A stretch of DNA of 64,000 nucleotides, taken from the NCBI RefSeq assembly GCF_003226895.2, contig NZ_PNJG02000001.1:1116001-1180000 (forward strand), written 5' to 3'. The number at the start of each line of letters is the position of its first letter. Positions within the stretch are counted from its first letter, which is position 1. This DNA comes from Kocuria tytonis (GTDB lineage Bacteria; Actinomycetota; Actinomycetes; Actinomycetales; Micrococcaceae). Below the pieces are notes generated by a model. That model ran no database searches. It worked only from the letters and a program-made list of their open reading frames with translations, and was not told the origin of the DNA. Both the position numbers and the translations under genes were made by a program. This document shows positions 43,900-52,869 of this stretch, one piece after another.

Positions 43900-45171
43900 T
43901 CACGACGCGGGCGTCAGTGCATCCAGCACCGCGACGGCGCGGTCCGCCGCGGTTCGGGCGGGGCGGTCCGAGAGCTCCGTCATGACGTGGACCGCGAAGC
44001 GCATCAGCGCCGGGACGTGCATCCCGGCGCGCACGGCGGCGGACAGGACCGCGGGGTGGCCGATGAGCTCGGCGAGCGCCCGCCCCTGCGTGAAGTGGGC
44101 CCCCCACTCCGCGCGCACGAGCTGCGGGTAGCGGGCCAGGGCGTTCTCTCGCTGCTGGGCGCCGTTGGCCCCGGCGGCGTCCACGATGCACGAGGCGGCG
44201 AACAGCGCGGACTCCATGGCGTTGGAGATCCCCTCGCCGTTGAACGGGGAGACCAGCCCGGCGGCGTCGCCCAGGAGCATGAGCCCGGGGGCGTAGTGGG
44301 GGGTGCGGTTGCCGGCCATGGGCAGGGCGGCCGAACCGGGGCGACCCACCTGGTGCTCGGGGTCGAAGTGCCACTCGGCGGGCATCGAGGCCGCCCAGTC
44401 GCGCAGCACCGAGCGGTAGTCGAGCGTCCCGAAGGCGGGTGAGGTGTCCAGGATGCCCAGGCCCACGTTCGCGGTGCCGTCCCCCACGCCGAACACCCAG
44501 CCGTAGCCGGGCAGCAGGGAGCGCTGCGGGGAGGAGCCGTCCGCGAGCTCGAGCCAGCCCTCCATCCACTCCAGCTCGGAGCGCGGGGAGAGGTAGTAGG
44601 TGCGCACGGCCACGCCCATGGGGCGGTCCGTGCGCCGGTGCAGCCCCGCGGCCACCGCGGTGCGCGTGGAGTTGCCGTCCGCGGCGAGCACGAGGTCCGC
44701 CCGGTACTCCTCCGTCTCGGCCGTGCGCCGGCCGGTGGCCGGGTCCATCACGGTGGCGCGCACTCCCACCACCCGCCCGGTGCCGTCCCGCAGCACGTCC
44801 CGCACGGAGCGGTGCTCGATCACGCGGGCACCGGCCCGCCGGGCATGCCGGACGAGGTCCTCGTCGAACCCGGCGCGCGTGCGCACGAGTCCGTAGGAGG
44901 GGAAGTCGCTGAGCTCGGGCCACGGGAACTCCACGGTGCGCCCGGCGGCGACGAGGCGCAGACCGCGGTTGCGGGCGTACCCGTCCACCTCCGCGTGGGG
45001 CAGGCCCATGAGGCGCAGCTGCCGCACGGCCCGCGGTGTGAGCCCGTCCCCGCACACCTTCTCCCGGGGGTAGCCGGACTTCTCCAGCACCGTGACGGGG
45101 ATGCCCTGGCTCGCGAGCCAGTACGCCGCCGTGGCACCGGCGGGGCCACCCCCGCTGATCAAGACCTTCAC
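43900..45171 (-). CDS. menJ: Geranylgeranyl-reductase-family flavoprotein, MenJ-like
   Basis: A 423-residue FAD enzyme with the Rossmann motif VLISGGGPAGATAAYWLASQ at the N-terminus, YPREKVCGDGLTPRAV, and GLMLLGDAAGLVSPFNGEGISNAM, the geranylgeranyl reductase pattern. In mycobacteria MenJ saturates one prenyl unit of menaquinone, and Kocuria makes dihydro-menaquinones. The GTG at 45171 has a GGAGG site; an alternative GTG at 45243 would add 24 residues unlike the family. It lies 22 bases upstream of the prenyl synthase gene. Confidence 0.85.
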   Translation of the reverse strand: MKVLISGGGPAGATAAYWLASQGIPVTVLEKSGYPREKVCGDGLTPRAVRQLRLMGLPHAEVDGYARNRGLRLVAAGRTVEFPWPELSDFPSYGLVRTRAGFDEDLVRHARRAGARVIEHRSVRDVLRDGTGRVVGVRATVMDPATGRRTAETEEYRADLVLAADGNSTRTAVAAGLHRRTDRPMGVAVRTYYLSPRSELEWMEGWLELADGSSPQRSLLPGYGWVFGVGDGTANVGLGILDTSPAFGTLDYRSVLRDWAASMPAEWHFDPEHQVGRPGSAALPMAGNRTPHYAPGLMLLGDAAGLVSPFNGEGISNAMESALFAASCIVDAAGANGAQQRENALARYPQLVRAEWGAHFTQGRALAELIGHPAVLSAAVRAGMHVPALMRFAVHVMTELSDRPARTAADRAVAVLDALTPAS

Positions 45172-45394
45172 TGCGCCGCAGCCCTCCGCGTTCTCGGCAG
45201 CGGGGCGCGCACCACTCGGTGCGCCGTCCCCCGGACGAATCACCGCTCATTGTGTCACCGCCCTCCGACGCCGTCCGCACCGCACCCGCCGCCCGGGTGA
45301 CGCGCGCACCGGCCCGGGGCGGGCACGTGCCGGGGTACCCGTGCTCACGGGCGGTTCTCCCCGGGCGCGGGCGGACCGGCCGCCCGGCGCGTCC

Positions 45395-45400
45395 TATGCT
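45395..45400 (+). promoter_or_regulatory. -10 element of menF (leaderless)
   Basis: TATGCT ends eight bases before the menF ATG, with no Shine-Dalgarno. Confidence 0.45.
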
Positions 45401-45408
45401 GGTGGGCG

Positions 45409-46815
45409 ATGACAACAGAGTTCCCCGCGCCCCGCCTGAGCGCGCTCACGCTGCCCCTCTCGGAGGTCCCCTCGGCCGCGGACTTCGCGCGTGATCCAGA
45501 CGTGCGCCGGCTGCTGGCGAGCGAGGACCCGGCCACGTGGATCATGCGCGGCCGCGGTCTCGTGGGGCTCGGACGCGCCGCGTCCTTCCGGGTCCGCGGC
45601 GGCACGCGGTTCACCTCCGCCCGCGTGTGGTGGGACGCCGTGAGCCAGGACGCGGCCGTGATGGACCGGGTGGACCGGCCGGGCACCGGACTGGTGGGCT
45701 TCGGCGCGTTCGCGTTCGCGCCGTCCTCCACGGTGGAGTCCGGGCTCATGGTCCCGGAGCTCGTGATCGGCACCTCGGACGACGCCGCCTGGCTCACCCT
45801 GATCTCGGACGGCACCGCCGCCCCCACGCCCGGGGACGTCGACGCCGCCTGGCAGCGCCTCGCACGCCTCGCCCCCACCGGCGCGGGGGGCGCGGGGACG
45901 GGCAGGGGTGCAGCGGCCGGCGCCGCGGCGTCGTCGTACCCCACGGCCGTGCCCGGCGCGCTGGACGAGGAGCGCTGGATGGCCGCCGTGGCGGACGGCG
46001 TGGGCATGATCCGTGCGGGCGAGCTGGACAAGCTCGTGCTCGCGCGGGACGTGGTGGTGGACACCGGGGAGCCCATCGACCTCGGTGCGGTGCTGGGGCG
46101 GCTCAGCGACCGCTTCGCCACGTGCTGGACGTACTGCGTGCGGCTGGGTGCGGAGCACGACGCCCCCGGAGGCGCCGGGCGGCTGCTGGGCGCGACCCCC
46201 GAGATGCTCGTCCGCGTGCACCGCGGGACGGCCTCGGCGCGCGTGCTCGCGGGGACCCTGGACCGCCAGGACCTGCCCGAGGGCGCGAACCCCGAGGACT
46301 TCGCGGTGACCGAGCTGGGTGGCTCCGAGAAGCAGCAGCGCGAGCACCGCTTCGCCGTGGACTCGCTGATCGCGGGTCTCTCCCCGTACGCGGACGAGGT
46401 CTCGGGCGGCGAGCACCCCTTCATCCTGGCGCTGCCCAACGTGTGGCACCTGGCCTCGGACGTCACCGCCCGGCTGCGCGCCGGCGTGGACGGGACCCTG
46501 CCCTCCGCGCTGGAGCTCGCGGAGGCCGTGCACCCCACGGCGGCGGTGTGCGGGACCCCCACCGAGACGGCCGGCGCGGTCATCGAGGACCTCGAGCGCA
46601 TGGACCGCGGGCTCTACGCCGGACCCGTGGGATGGCTCGACGGCGCCGGGAACGGCGAGTGGGGCATCGCCCTGCGCGGGGCCGTCCAGCTGGACGGACA
46701 CACCGCCCGCGTGAGCGCCGGCTGCGGGATCGTGGCGGAGTCCGATCCGCGGGCCGAGCTCGCCGAGACCTGGGCCAAGCTGCGGCCCATGCTGGAGTCG
46801 CTGCCCGCCCGGTGA
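45409..46815 (+). CDS. menF: Isochorismate synthase
   Basis: A 468-residue chorismate-binding enzyme that makes isochorismate, the first committed step to menaquinone. The C-terminal catalytic half has ELDKLVLARDV, the GATPEMLVRV active-site strand, ARVLAGTLDRQ, and PTAAVCGTPTETA followed by MDRGLYAGPVGWLDGAGNGEW. With menD and menC in the same window, a menaquinone role is favoured over siderophore synthesis. It is divergent from the MenJ-like gene. Confidence 0.9.
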   Translation: MTTEFPAPRLSALTLPLSEVPSAADFARDPDVRRLLASEDPATWIMRGRGLVGLGRAASFRVRGGTRFTSARVWWDAVSQDAAVMDRVDRPGTGLVGFGAFAFAPSSTVESGLMVPELVIGTSDDAAWLTLISDGTAAPTPGDVDAAWQRLARLAPTGAGGAGTGRGAAAGAAASSYPTAVPGALDEERWMAAVADGVGMIRAGELDKLVLARDVVVDTGEPIDLGAVLGRLSDRFATCWTYCVRLGAEHDAPGGAGRLLGATPEMLVRVHRGTASARVLAGTLDRQDLPEGANPEDFAVTELGGSEKQQREHRFAVDSLIAGLSPYADEVSGGEHPFILALPNVWHLASDVTARLRAGVDGTLPSALELAEAVHPTAAVCGTPTETAGAVIEDLERMDRGLYAGPVGWLDGAGNGEWGIALRGAVQLDGHTARVSAGCGIVAESDPRAELAETWAKLRPMLESLPAR

Positions 46816-46861
46816 CGCCGGGCCAGCCGCGGGCCGGCACCCCTCCGGGTGGGGTGCGTAG

Positions 46862-46867
46862 TACGAT
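46862..46867 (+). promoter_or_regulatory. Candidate -10 of the binding-lipoprotein gene
   Basis: TACGAT lies 36 bases before the ATG and, unlike many genes here, is followed by a GAGGAG ribosome-binding site. Confidence 0.35.
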
Positions 46868-46903
46868 CGCCCCAGGTTCAGGCCCGCTCAACGAGGAGTA
46901 CCC

Positions 46904-47674
46904 ATGCCCGCTCCGCGCCGGTTCGCGTCCGCGCTCGCCGCCGTCTGCACCGCGGGCGTCGCCCTCGCGGGGTGCGGGAGCACGTCGGACGACGACGCAC
47001 GGGCGAGTCAGGGCCCGGGCACGTTCACGGTGTGCACCAACTCGCCGTACGCCCCGTTCGAGTTCGAGCGCGACGGCGAGACCGTGGGATTCGACATGTC
47101 CCTGGGGCAGGAGATCGCCCGGGACATGGGCAGGACCATGCGGGTGGTCCGCGCGGACTTCCACACCCTGGAGTCCGGTGCGGCCCTGGACGAGGGGCGG
47201 TGCGACGCCGCCATCTCCGGGATCACCATCACGCCCGCGCGGCGCAGGGCCGTGGACTTCTCCGAACCGTACTTCAACGACCAGATCGCCCTGCTCACCA
47301 CCAAGGACTCCGGGATCACCGGTTTCGCTGCGGTGGGCACACGGACCGTGGGGGTCCAGCGGGCCACCTCGGGAGCGCAGTACGCCAGTGACAGGAAGCT
47401 CACGGTCCGGGAGTACGAGGACGCGGACCTGATGTTCCGGGCGCTGGGCTCCGGCAAGGTCAAGGCCGTGTCGGGCAACATCTCCACGCTGTCCCGGCAG
47501 GCCAGGGAGCATCCCGACTTCCGTCTGGTGCAGACCGTGGACACCAACGAGAACCTCGGGGTGGCCGTGAAGAAGGGCAACACGGAGATCCTGGACGCCG
47601 TGAACCGCACGCTGGAGCGGATCACGCGTGACGGGACCGCGGACTCCCTCAAGGCCGAGTGGATGGGCGTTTAG
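46904..47674 (+). CDS. Solute-binding lipoprotein, amino-acid type, orphan
   Basis: A 256-residue periplasmic-binding-like (SBP family 3) protein. A signal peptide ends in the lipobox LAGC at residues 21-24, so it should be anchored to the outer face of the membrane. Typical features are FTVCTNSPYAPFEFERDGETVGFDMSLGQEIA, DAAISGITITPARRRAVDFSEPYF, and a C-terminal GTADSLKAEW. No permease or ATPase gene is adjacent. GAGGAG precedes the ATG. Confidence 0.9.
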   Translation: MPAPRRFASALAAVCTAGVALAGCGSTSDDDARASQGPGTFTVCTNSPYAPFEFERDGETVGFDMSLGQEIARDMGRTMRVVRADFHTLESGAALDEGRCDAAISGITITPARRRAVDFSEPYFNDQIALLTTKDSGITGFAAVGTRTVGVQRATSGAQYASDRKLTVREYEDADLMFRALGSGKVKAVSGNISTLSRQAREHPDFRLVQTVDTNENLGVAVKKGNTEILDAVNRTLERITRDGTADSLKAEWMGV

Positions 47675-47684
47675 CCCCGCCCGG

Positions 47685-48422
47685 TCAGCGCATCCCGGAG
47701 GGTCGCACCGAGACGACCTCCACCGCCGAGGCGCGTTCGGCGTCCACCGCCATGCGCACCGCCGCGGCGATCTGCTCGGGCTGGATCCAGTCCTCGGGGC
47801 GGTACTCCTGGCCCATGTACTCGTGCAGCTCTCGCTGCATGTCCGTGGCCACGCGCCCGGGGTGCACCGAGGACACGCGCACGCCGTGCTCGCGCTCCTC
47901 CTCCCGCAGCGCATCCGTGAGCGCGCGCAGCGCGAACTTGGTGCCCGAGTACAGCGCGGAGGACGCGCGGGAGGTGAAGCCGGACCCGGAGTTGATGGCC
48001 ACCACGTCACCACCGGCGGCACGCAGGTGCGGCAGGGTGAGTCGGGTCAGCTGCGCCACGGACACCACGTTGACGTCGAAGATCTGCTCCCACATCTCGC
48101 GCGGGGCGTCCGCCACCGTGGACTGCGGGGCGATCCCGGCGGAGTGCACCAGCACGTGCAGTCCCGGGAACTCCCGCGCCAGGGGCTCCCACGCCGCGGC
48201 CACCTGCTCGTCGGAGGTGACGTCCGCCACGAAGGGCCGGGTCCCGGGGCCCACCCCGGAGAGTTCCTCGCGCAGCCGCTCCACGTCCTGCTCCGAGCGC
48301 CCGCCCACGAACACCACGTGGTCCTTCGCGAGGTCGCGGGCCACGGCGCGGCCGATGCCGCGGGTCGCGCCCGTGACCAGTGCGGTGCGGACGGGGTTCT
48401 GCTGGGAAGTCTGTTCACTCAT
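47685..48422 (-). CDS. Short-chain dehydrogenase/reductase
   Basis: A 245-residue SDR with the cofactor motif VTGATRGIGRAVA, NSGSGF plus YSGTKFAL (the YxxxK catalytic pair), and HSAGIAPQ in place of NNAG. Substrate unknown. It converges on the binding-lipoprotein gene with only 10 bases between stops. A TAGCAT -10 lies six bases before the ATG, again implying a leaderless message. Confidence 0.9.
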   Translation of the reverse strand: MSEQTSQQNPVRTALVTGATRGIGRAVARDLAKDHVVFVGGRSEQDVERLREELSGVGPGTRPFVADVTSDEQVAAAWEPLAREFPGLHVLVHSAGIAPQSTVADAPREMWEQIFDVNVVSVAQLTRLTLPHLRAAGGDVVAINSGSGFTSRASSALYSGTKFALRALTDALREEEREHGVRVSSVHPGRVATDMQRELHEYMGQEYRPEDWIQPEQIAAAVRMAVDAERASAVEVVSVRPSGMR

Positions 48423-48428
48423 GCCGCC

Positions 48429-48434
48429 ATGCTA
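48429..48434 (-). promoter_or_regulatory. -10 element of the SDR gene (leaderless)
   Basis: TAGCAT on the minus strand ends six bases before the ATG. Confidence 0.4.
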
Positions 48435-48472
48435 GCGAGTGGCCCCGGGCGTTCCCCACCCCGGGAGGCGGG

Positions 48473-50446
48473 TCAGCCGCGTGCCAGGTGCTCCTCCGCC
48501 GCGCGGGCGCCCGCTTCCCGGGCCGCTGCGTTGAACTCCCGCAGCGTCTGCCGCTCCAGGACCACCTCCACCACCCGCCGCCCCACCACGGGTGCGGCGA
48601 GGGCCGCGGTGAGTTCGATGGCCGTGCCCGCGCGCACGTGCTCCACGCCGTACGCCGCGCACAGCTCCGCGATACCCGCGCGGTGCGGGGTCCCGAAGAA
48701 CCGCTCCACCGTGGCGGCGTACCGCGCGTCGAGCCCCAGGCCCCCGTGCTCCAGGGTCTGGAAGATCCCGCCACCGGAGTCGTTGACCACCACCAGGTGC
48801 ACGTCCGGGACCTGTTCGCCGTCGCCCAGGAGCAGCCCCCCGGCGTCGTGCAGGAAGGTGAGGTCCCCCATCACCGCGCGCACGGGGCGCCCGGTTCCGA
48901 GGCCCACGCCGTGGGCGGTGGCCACGGTCCCGTCGATCCCCGCGAGCCCCCTGTTGGCCACCACGGGGAGCGGCTGCCCGGCGCGGGCCACGAGGTCCAC
49001 GTCCCGCACGATGGTGGACGAGCCCACCACGAGCACCGACCCGTCCTCGCAGCTCGCGTCCCAAACCGCCCGGGCTACGTGCAGGCGGGTCAGCTCGTGC
49101 TGCGAGTCGGCGCGGCGCAGCACGGCGGCGTCGGCGACGCCCCCCGCGTCGCGCCACGCCTCCAGCCACCCGGGTTCGGCAGTGCCGACGGCGCTCGCGG
49201 CCTCCTCGAAGCCGCCCACCTCGGTCTCGGGGCGCCGACCGCTCTCGAACCACGGCGCCGGGTCCGGCCGCACCGCCACCACCCGGACGTGCTCCCGCCT
49301 GAGCAGGGCGGCGACCGTGCGGCTGAGGGTGGGGCGGCCCACCAGGACCAAGGTGTCGATCCGTCGCCCGAGCCGGGTCTCCAGCAGGCTCTCGTAGGAG
49401 GCGATGGCCGCGTCCCCGCTGCGCGCGTTCGAGGAGGGTTCCGCCAGCAGCGGCAGCCCGTGCTCCAGGGCGAAGCGCGCGGTGGCGGCCCCGGCGCCGT
49501 CGCCAGCGAGGACCACGGGGTGCGAGGTGCCCTCGGCAGCGGGAGCACCACCGCGCGGTGCGGCAGAGCCGAGGGCGGGGGCGGTGGGCCCGTGGGTCCC
49601 GTGCGCTCCACCGGCCTGCCCGGCCCCGGCGGACTCGTCCGGCACCACCCGTTCTGCGGAACCGGGCGCCCGCTGGACGCCTTCCGGATCTGCGGGGTTT
49701 GCCGGGCCTGCGGGGCCTGTGGAAGCTGCGGAGCCTGCGGGCAGGAAGGGTTCCGCCATGACGGACCACGGGTGGGCCGTGGGCTCCGGGACGCCGGCGC
49801 GGTGCAGCTCCGCCGCGAGGTCCTGCGCCCAGGCCGTGAGGTGTTCGTGGTCCGCGTCGGAACCGGGGAACAGGGGGTCCCGCAGGGCCACGTTCACGTG
49901 CACCGGGCCGGGCGGGGTGCGCTCGTCACCGCCCAGCGCCGCGAGCACGGGCTCCACCAGGGCCGCGGTCCGGGGGCACCCGGTTGTTCCCGTGGCGTCC
50001 GCGGGCTCGCCCGCTGCGGGGGTGGGCGGCGGGAGCAGGTCCACTGCGGCCCGCACGAAGTTCGCGAACATTCCGGGCTGCCGCGTGGTCTGGTTGGCGC
50101 CGGTGCCGCGCAGCTCCGGGGGCCGGTCCGCGCTGAGCACCACCACGGGCACTCCCGCGTGGGAGGCCTCCATGACGGCGGGCAGCAACTCACCCACGGC
50201 GGTGCCGCTCGTGGTGACGACGGCGCACGGCAACCCCGTGGAGCGCGCGATCCCGAGGGCGGTGAACGCGGCGTCGCGCTCGTCGATGCGCACGTGCACG
50301 GTGAACGCGCCACTCGCGTGCGCGGCGGCCGCGGCGTAGGCCAGCGGCGCGGAGCGGGAGCCCGGGGACACCACCAGGTGCTGCATGCCCCGCAGCGCGA
50401 GAACCCGCAGGACGGTGGTGGCGGAGAGCAGACTGGGCGTGATCAC
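48473..50446 (-). CDS. menD: SEPHCHC synthase MenD
   Basis: A 657-residue thiamine-diphosphate enzyme that joins isochorismate and 2-oxoglutarate for menaquinone. Motifs include LVVSPGSRSAPLAYA, VRIDERDAAFTALG with the cofactor-activating Glu, TTSGTAVGELLPAV, GTGANQTTRQPGMF, and the ThDP region MGDLTFLHDAGGLL to VVNDSGGGIF. It is about 100 residues longer than usual, mostly through an Ala/Gly/Pro/Ser insertion near residues 210-290 built from short DNA repeats. The start is uncertain: GTG 50446 fits the family, but its GGGAGG lies right against it. Confidence 0.9.
   Translation of the reverse strand: MITPSLLSATTVLRVLALRGMQHLVVSPGSRSAPLAYAAAAAHASGAFTVHVRIDERDAAFTALGIARSTGLPCAVVTTSGTAVGELLPAVMEASHAGVPVVVLSADRPPELRGTGANQTTRQPGMFANFVRAAVDLLPPPTPAAGEPADATGTTGCPRTAALVEPVLAALGGDERTPPGPVHVNVALRDPLFPGSDADHEHLTAWAQDLAAELHRAGVPEPTAHPWSVMAEPFLPAGSAASTGPAGPANPADPEGVQRAPGSAERVVPDESAGAGQAGGAHGTHGPTAPALGSAAPRGGAPAAEGTSHPVVLAGDGAGAATARFALEHGLPLLAEPSSNARSGDAAIASYESLLETRLGRRIDTLVLVGRPTLSRTVAALLRREHVRVVAVRPDPAPWFESGRRPETEVGGFEEAASAVGTAEPGWLEAWRDAGGVADAAVLRRADSQHELTRLHVARAVWDASCEDGSVLVVGSSTIVRDVDLVARAGQPLPVVANRGLAGIDGTVATAHGVGLGTGRPVRAVMGDLTFLHDAGGLLLGDGEQVPDVHLVVVNDSGGGIFQTLEHGGLGLDARYAATVERFFGTPHRAGIAELCAAYGVEHVRAGTAIELTAALAAPVVGRRVVEVVLERQTLREFNAAAREAGARAAEEHLARG
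49691..49744 (-). repeat. Six 9-bp tandem units inside menD
   Basis: Units follow TGCGGGGCC with variants and keep the menD frame open, encoding Gly-Pro-Ala-like tripeptides in the linker between the N-terminal and middle domains. Confidence 0.8.
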
Positions 50447-50507
50447 CCTCCCGAGGGTACTCAGCCGCCCCGACGCTGGTGTCACCACGCCGCCCAGGAG
50501 GCTCGGC

Positions 50508-50547
50508 CCAGGCTCCGCCTCGCCAGTGCGGGCGGGACGGAGCCTGG
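50508..50547 (-). terminator. Terminator of the cys operon
   Basis: CCAGGCTCCG pairs with CGGAGCCTGG and the stem continues through CGCC/GGCG with one mismatch, about 17 bp in all. It lies 58 bases past the cysN stop and before menD. Confidence 0.65.
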
Positions 50548-50605
50548 CACGGCACCCGCTCGACGGCACCGTGGAACCGGACCGGGCGGCGTCGTCAGCC
50601 GGGGC

Positions 50606-51946
50606 TCAGATGGCCCACTCCCCCGCGTCCGCGCGGAGGCTGCCGAGCACACCCGGGGTGTGGACGCTGTCGTCCTGGACCATGCCCGCGGCCTGGGTGC
50701 GCCCGGACTGCGGGTCGATCAGCAGGAACGAGCCGAGCGCGTGCGACTGCGTGTACGCGGTGGTGAACAGGGGCTCGGCCACGCGGATGCTCACCCGCCC
50801 GATGTCGTTGAGCTCGAACGCGCCCACCGACTCTGCGGCGAGGCTCTCCAGGTTCAGCCGCCCGTCCAGGGAGCCCACGATGCCGCGGACCACGCGCGTG
50901 GTGTGCTTGAGCAGCACGCGCTGGCCCTCGCGCAGGGGGTTCTCGTCGTCCAGCCAGCACACCACGGCGTCCACGGTCTTGGAGCCCTGCAGTGCGGCGG
51001 CGGGGGTGGCGAGCAGGTCACCGCGGCTGATGTCGATCTGGTCCGCGAGGCTCAGCGTCACGGACTGCCCGGCCACGGCGTGCTCGGCCGGTGCACCCGC
51101 CACGTCGATCCGTGTGACCTCGGTGGTGCGCCCCGCGGGCTGGACCGCCACGGAATCGCCCACGGCCACGGAGCCGGAGGCGATCTGCCCCGCGTAGCCG
51201 CGGTAGTCCGTGAACTCCGGGGACACCGCCGCTGACTGCGGGCGGATCACGGTCTGCACCGGCAAGGCGAACGGCTCGGAGCGGGTGAGCTGGGAGGCGT
51301 CCGGGAGGTTCTCCAGCCAGCCCAGCAGGGACGGACCCGAGTACCAGGGGGTGGTCTGCGAGGGCTCCACCACGTTGTCCCCGCGCAGCGCGGAGACGGG
51401 GATGCTCTGCAGGTTCAGCACGCCCAGATCGTCCGCGAGCGCGTGCAGGTCACGGTCCAGCGCCTCGAACGCGTCCTGGGCGTCCTCCACCAGGTCGATC
51501 TTGTTGACCGCCACGATCAGGTGCGGCACGCCCAGCAACGCGGCCACGGCCAGGTGGCGCCGGGTCTGCTCAACGATCCCGTGGGTCACGTCCACCAGCA
51601 CGATCAGGGCGTCCGCCGTGGACGCACCGGTCACGGTGTTGCGGGTGTACTGCACGTGCCCGGGGCAGTCGGCCAGGATGAAGCTGCGCGCGGGGGTCGC
51701 GAAGTAGCGGTAGGCCACGTCGATGGTGATCCCCTGCTCGCGCTCTGCCCGCAGCCCGTCCGTGAGCAGCGCGAGGTCCGCGGAGTCCAGCCCGCGCGAG
51801 CGGCTCACCCGTTCCACGGCCTCCAGCTGGTCCACCAGGATGTTCTTGGTGTCGTGCAGCAGGCGGCCCACCAGGGTGGACTTGCCGTCGTCCACGCTGC
51901 CGGCCGTGGCGATCCGCAGCAGGCGCGGCGTGTTCTCGGTGCTCAT
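50606..51946 (-). CDS. cysN: Sulfate adenylyltransferase large subunit (GTPase)
   Basis: A 446-residue CysN. GTPase motifs are GSVDDGKSTLVGRLLHD, DCPGHVQYTRN, and VNKIDLV, and an EF-Tu-like domain 2/3 region follows. It drives APS formation with CysD. It lacks a CysC (APS kinase) extension, consistent with the APS reductase route used here. It starts two bases after the cysD stop. Confidence 0.95.
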   Translation of the reverse strand: MSTENTPRLLRIATAGSVDDGKSTLVGRLLHDTKNILVDQLEAVERVSRSRGLDSADLALLTDGLRAEREQGITIDVAYRYFATPARSFILADCPGHVQYTRNTVTGASTADALIVLVDVTHGIVEQTRRHLAVAALLGVPHLIVAVNKIDLVEDAQDAFEALDRDLHALADDLGVLNLQSIPVSALRGDNVVEPSQTTPWYSGPSLLGWLENLPDASQLTRSEPFALPVQTVIRPQSAAVSPEFTDYRGYAGQIASGSVAVGDSVAVQPAGRTTEVTRIDVAGAPAEHAVAGQSVTLSLADQIDISRGDLLATPAAALQGSKTVDAVVCWLDDENPLREGQRVLLKHTTRVVRGIVGSLDGRLNLESLAAESVGAFELNDIGRVSIRVAEPLFTTAYTQSHALGSFLLIDPQSGRTQAAGMVQDDSVHTPGVLGSLRADAGEWAI

Positions 51947-51948
51947 CT

Positions 51949-52869
51949 CTAGAAGTAGCCCTCTCGTTTGCGGTCCTCCATGGCGGCCTCGGACACGCGG
52001 TCGTCCGCGCGGGTGGCCCCGCGCTCGGTGAGCGTGCTGGTCCGGACCTCGGCCAGCACGTCCGCGGCAGTGGCGGCCGGGGACTCGACGGCGCCCGTGC
52101 AGCTCATGTCCCCCACGGTGCGGTAGCGCACGGTGCGGGTCTGCACGGTCTCGTCCTCGCGCGGGCTCACGTGCTCGCCCACGGCCAGCCACATGCCGTC
52201 CCGGCTCACCACGTCCCGCTCGTGGGCGTAGTAGAGGGAGGGCAGCTCGATGCCCTGCTCCGTGATGTAGGACCAGATGTCCAGCTCGGTCCAGTTGGAC
52301 AGCGGGAACACCCGCACGTGCTCCCCGGGGCGGTGGCGCGTGTTGTAGAGGCTCCACAGCTCGGGGCGCTGGTTGCGGGGGTCCCACTGGCCGAACTCGT
52401 CCCGCAGGCTGATGATCCGCTCCTTGGCGCGGGCCTTCTCCTCGTCCCGCCGGGCGCCGCCGTAGACCACGTCGTGGCGGCCCTCGGTGATCGCGTCCAG
52501 CAGGGGCACGGTCTGCAGCTGGTTCCGGGTGCCGTCCGGGCGCTCGGTGAGCCGGCCGTCGTCGAGGTAGTCCTGGACGGACGCCACCTCCAGCCGGATG
52601 TGCAGCTGCTCGACGGTCCGGTCCCGGAACTCCAGGACCTCCGGGAAGTTGTGCCCGGTGTCCACGTGCAGTACGGGGAACGGGATGGGTGCCGGCCAGA
52701 AGGCCTTGGCGGCCAGGTGCAGCATGACCACCGAGTCCTTGCCGCCGGAGAACAGCAGCACGGGGCGCTCGCCCTCCGCCGCAGTCTCGCGGAAAATGTG
52801 GATGGACTCGGCCTCGAGCCGCTGCAGCTGGGTCAGCGCCGTCTCTGTGGGGGCAGTCGTGGTGCTCAC
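51949..52869 (-). CDS. cysD: Sulfate adenylyltransferase small subunit
   Basis: A 306-residue PP-loop protein with LLFSGGKDSVVMLHLAAKAF, PVLHVDTGHNFPEV, VYGGARRDEEKARAKERI, and FPLSNWTELDIW. It adenylates sulfate to APS with CysN. The GTG at 52869 overlaps the cysH stop by four bases (GTGA), fixing the start. The C-terminal DRKREGYF is typical. Confidence 0.95.
   Translation of the reverse strand: MSTTTAPTETALTQLQRLEAESIHIFRETAAEGERPVLLFSGGKDSVVMLHLAAKAFWPAPIPFPVLHVDTGHNFPEVLEFRDRTVEQLHIRLEVASVQDYLDDGRLTERPDGTRNQLQTVPLLDAITEGRHDVVYGGARRDEEKARAKERIISLRDEFGQWDPRNQRPELWSLYNTRHRPGEHVRVFPLSNWTELDIWSYITEQGIELPSLYYAHERDVVSRDGMWLAVGEHVSPREDETVQTRTVRYRTVGDMSCTGAVESPAATAADVLAEVRTSTLTERGATRADDRVSEAAMEDRKREGYF

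Noticed and set aside
43889-45415. 508-residue frame antisense-frame partner of the MenJ-like gene
   Set aside because: It is the shifted frame of the real flavoprotein gene, is Arg/Pro/Gly-rich, and has no family motifs; long shadow frames are normal at this GC content.
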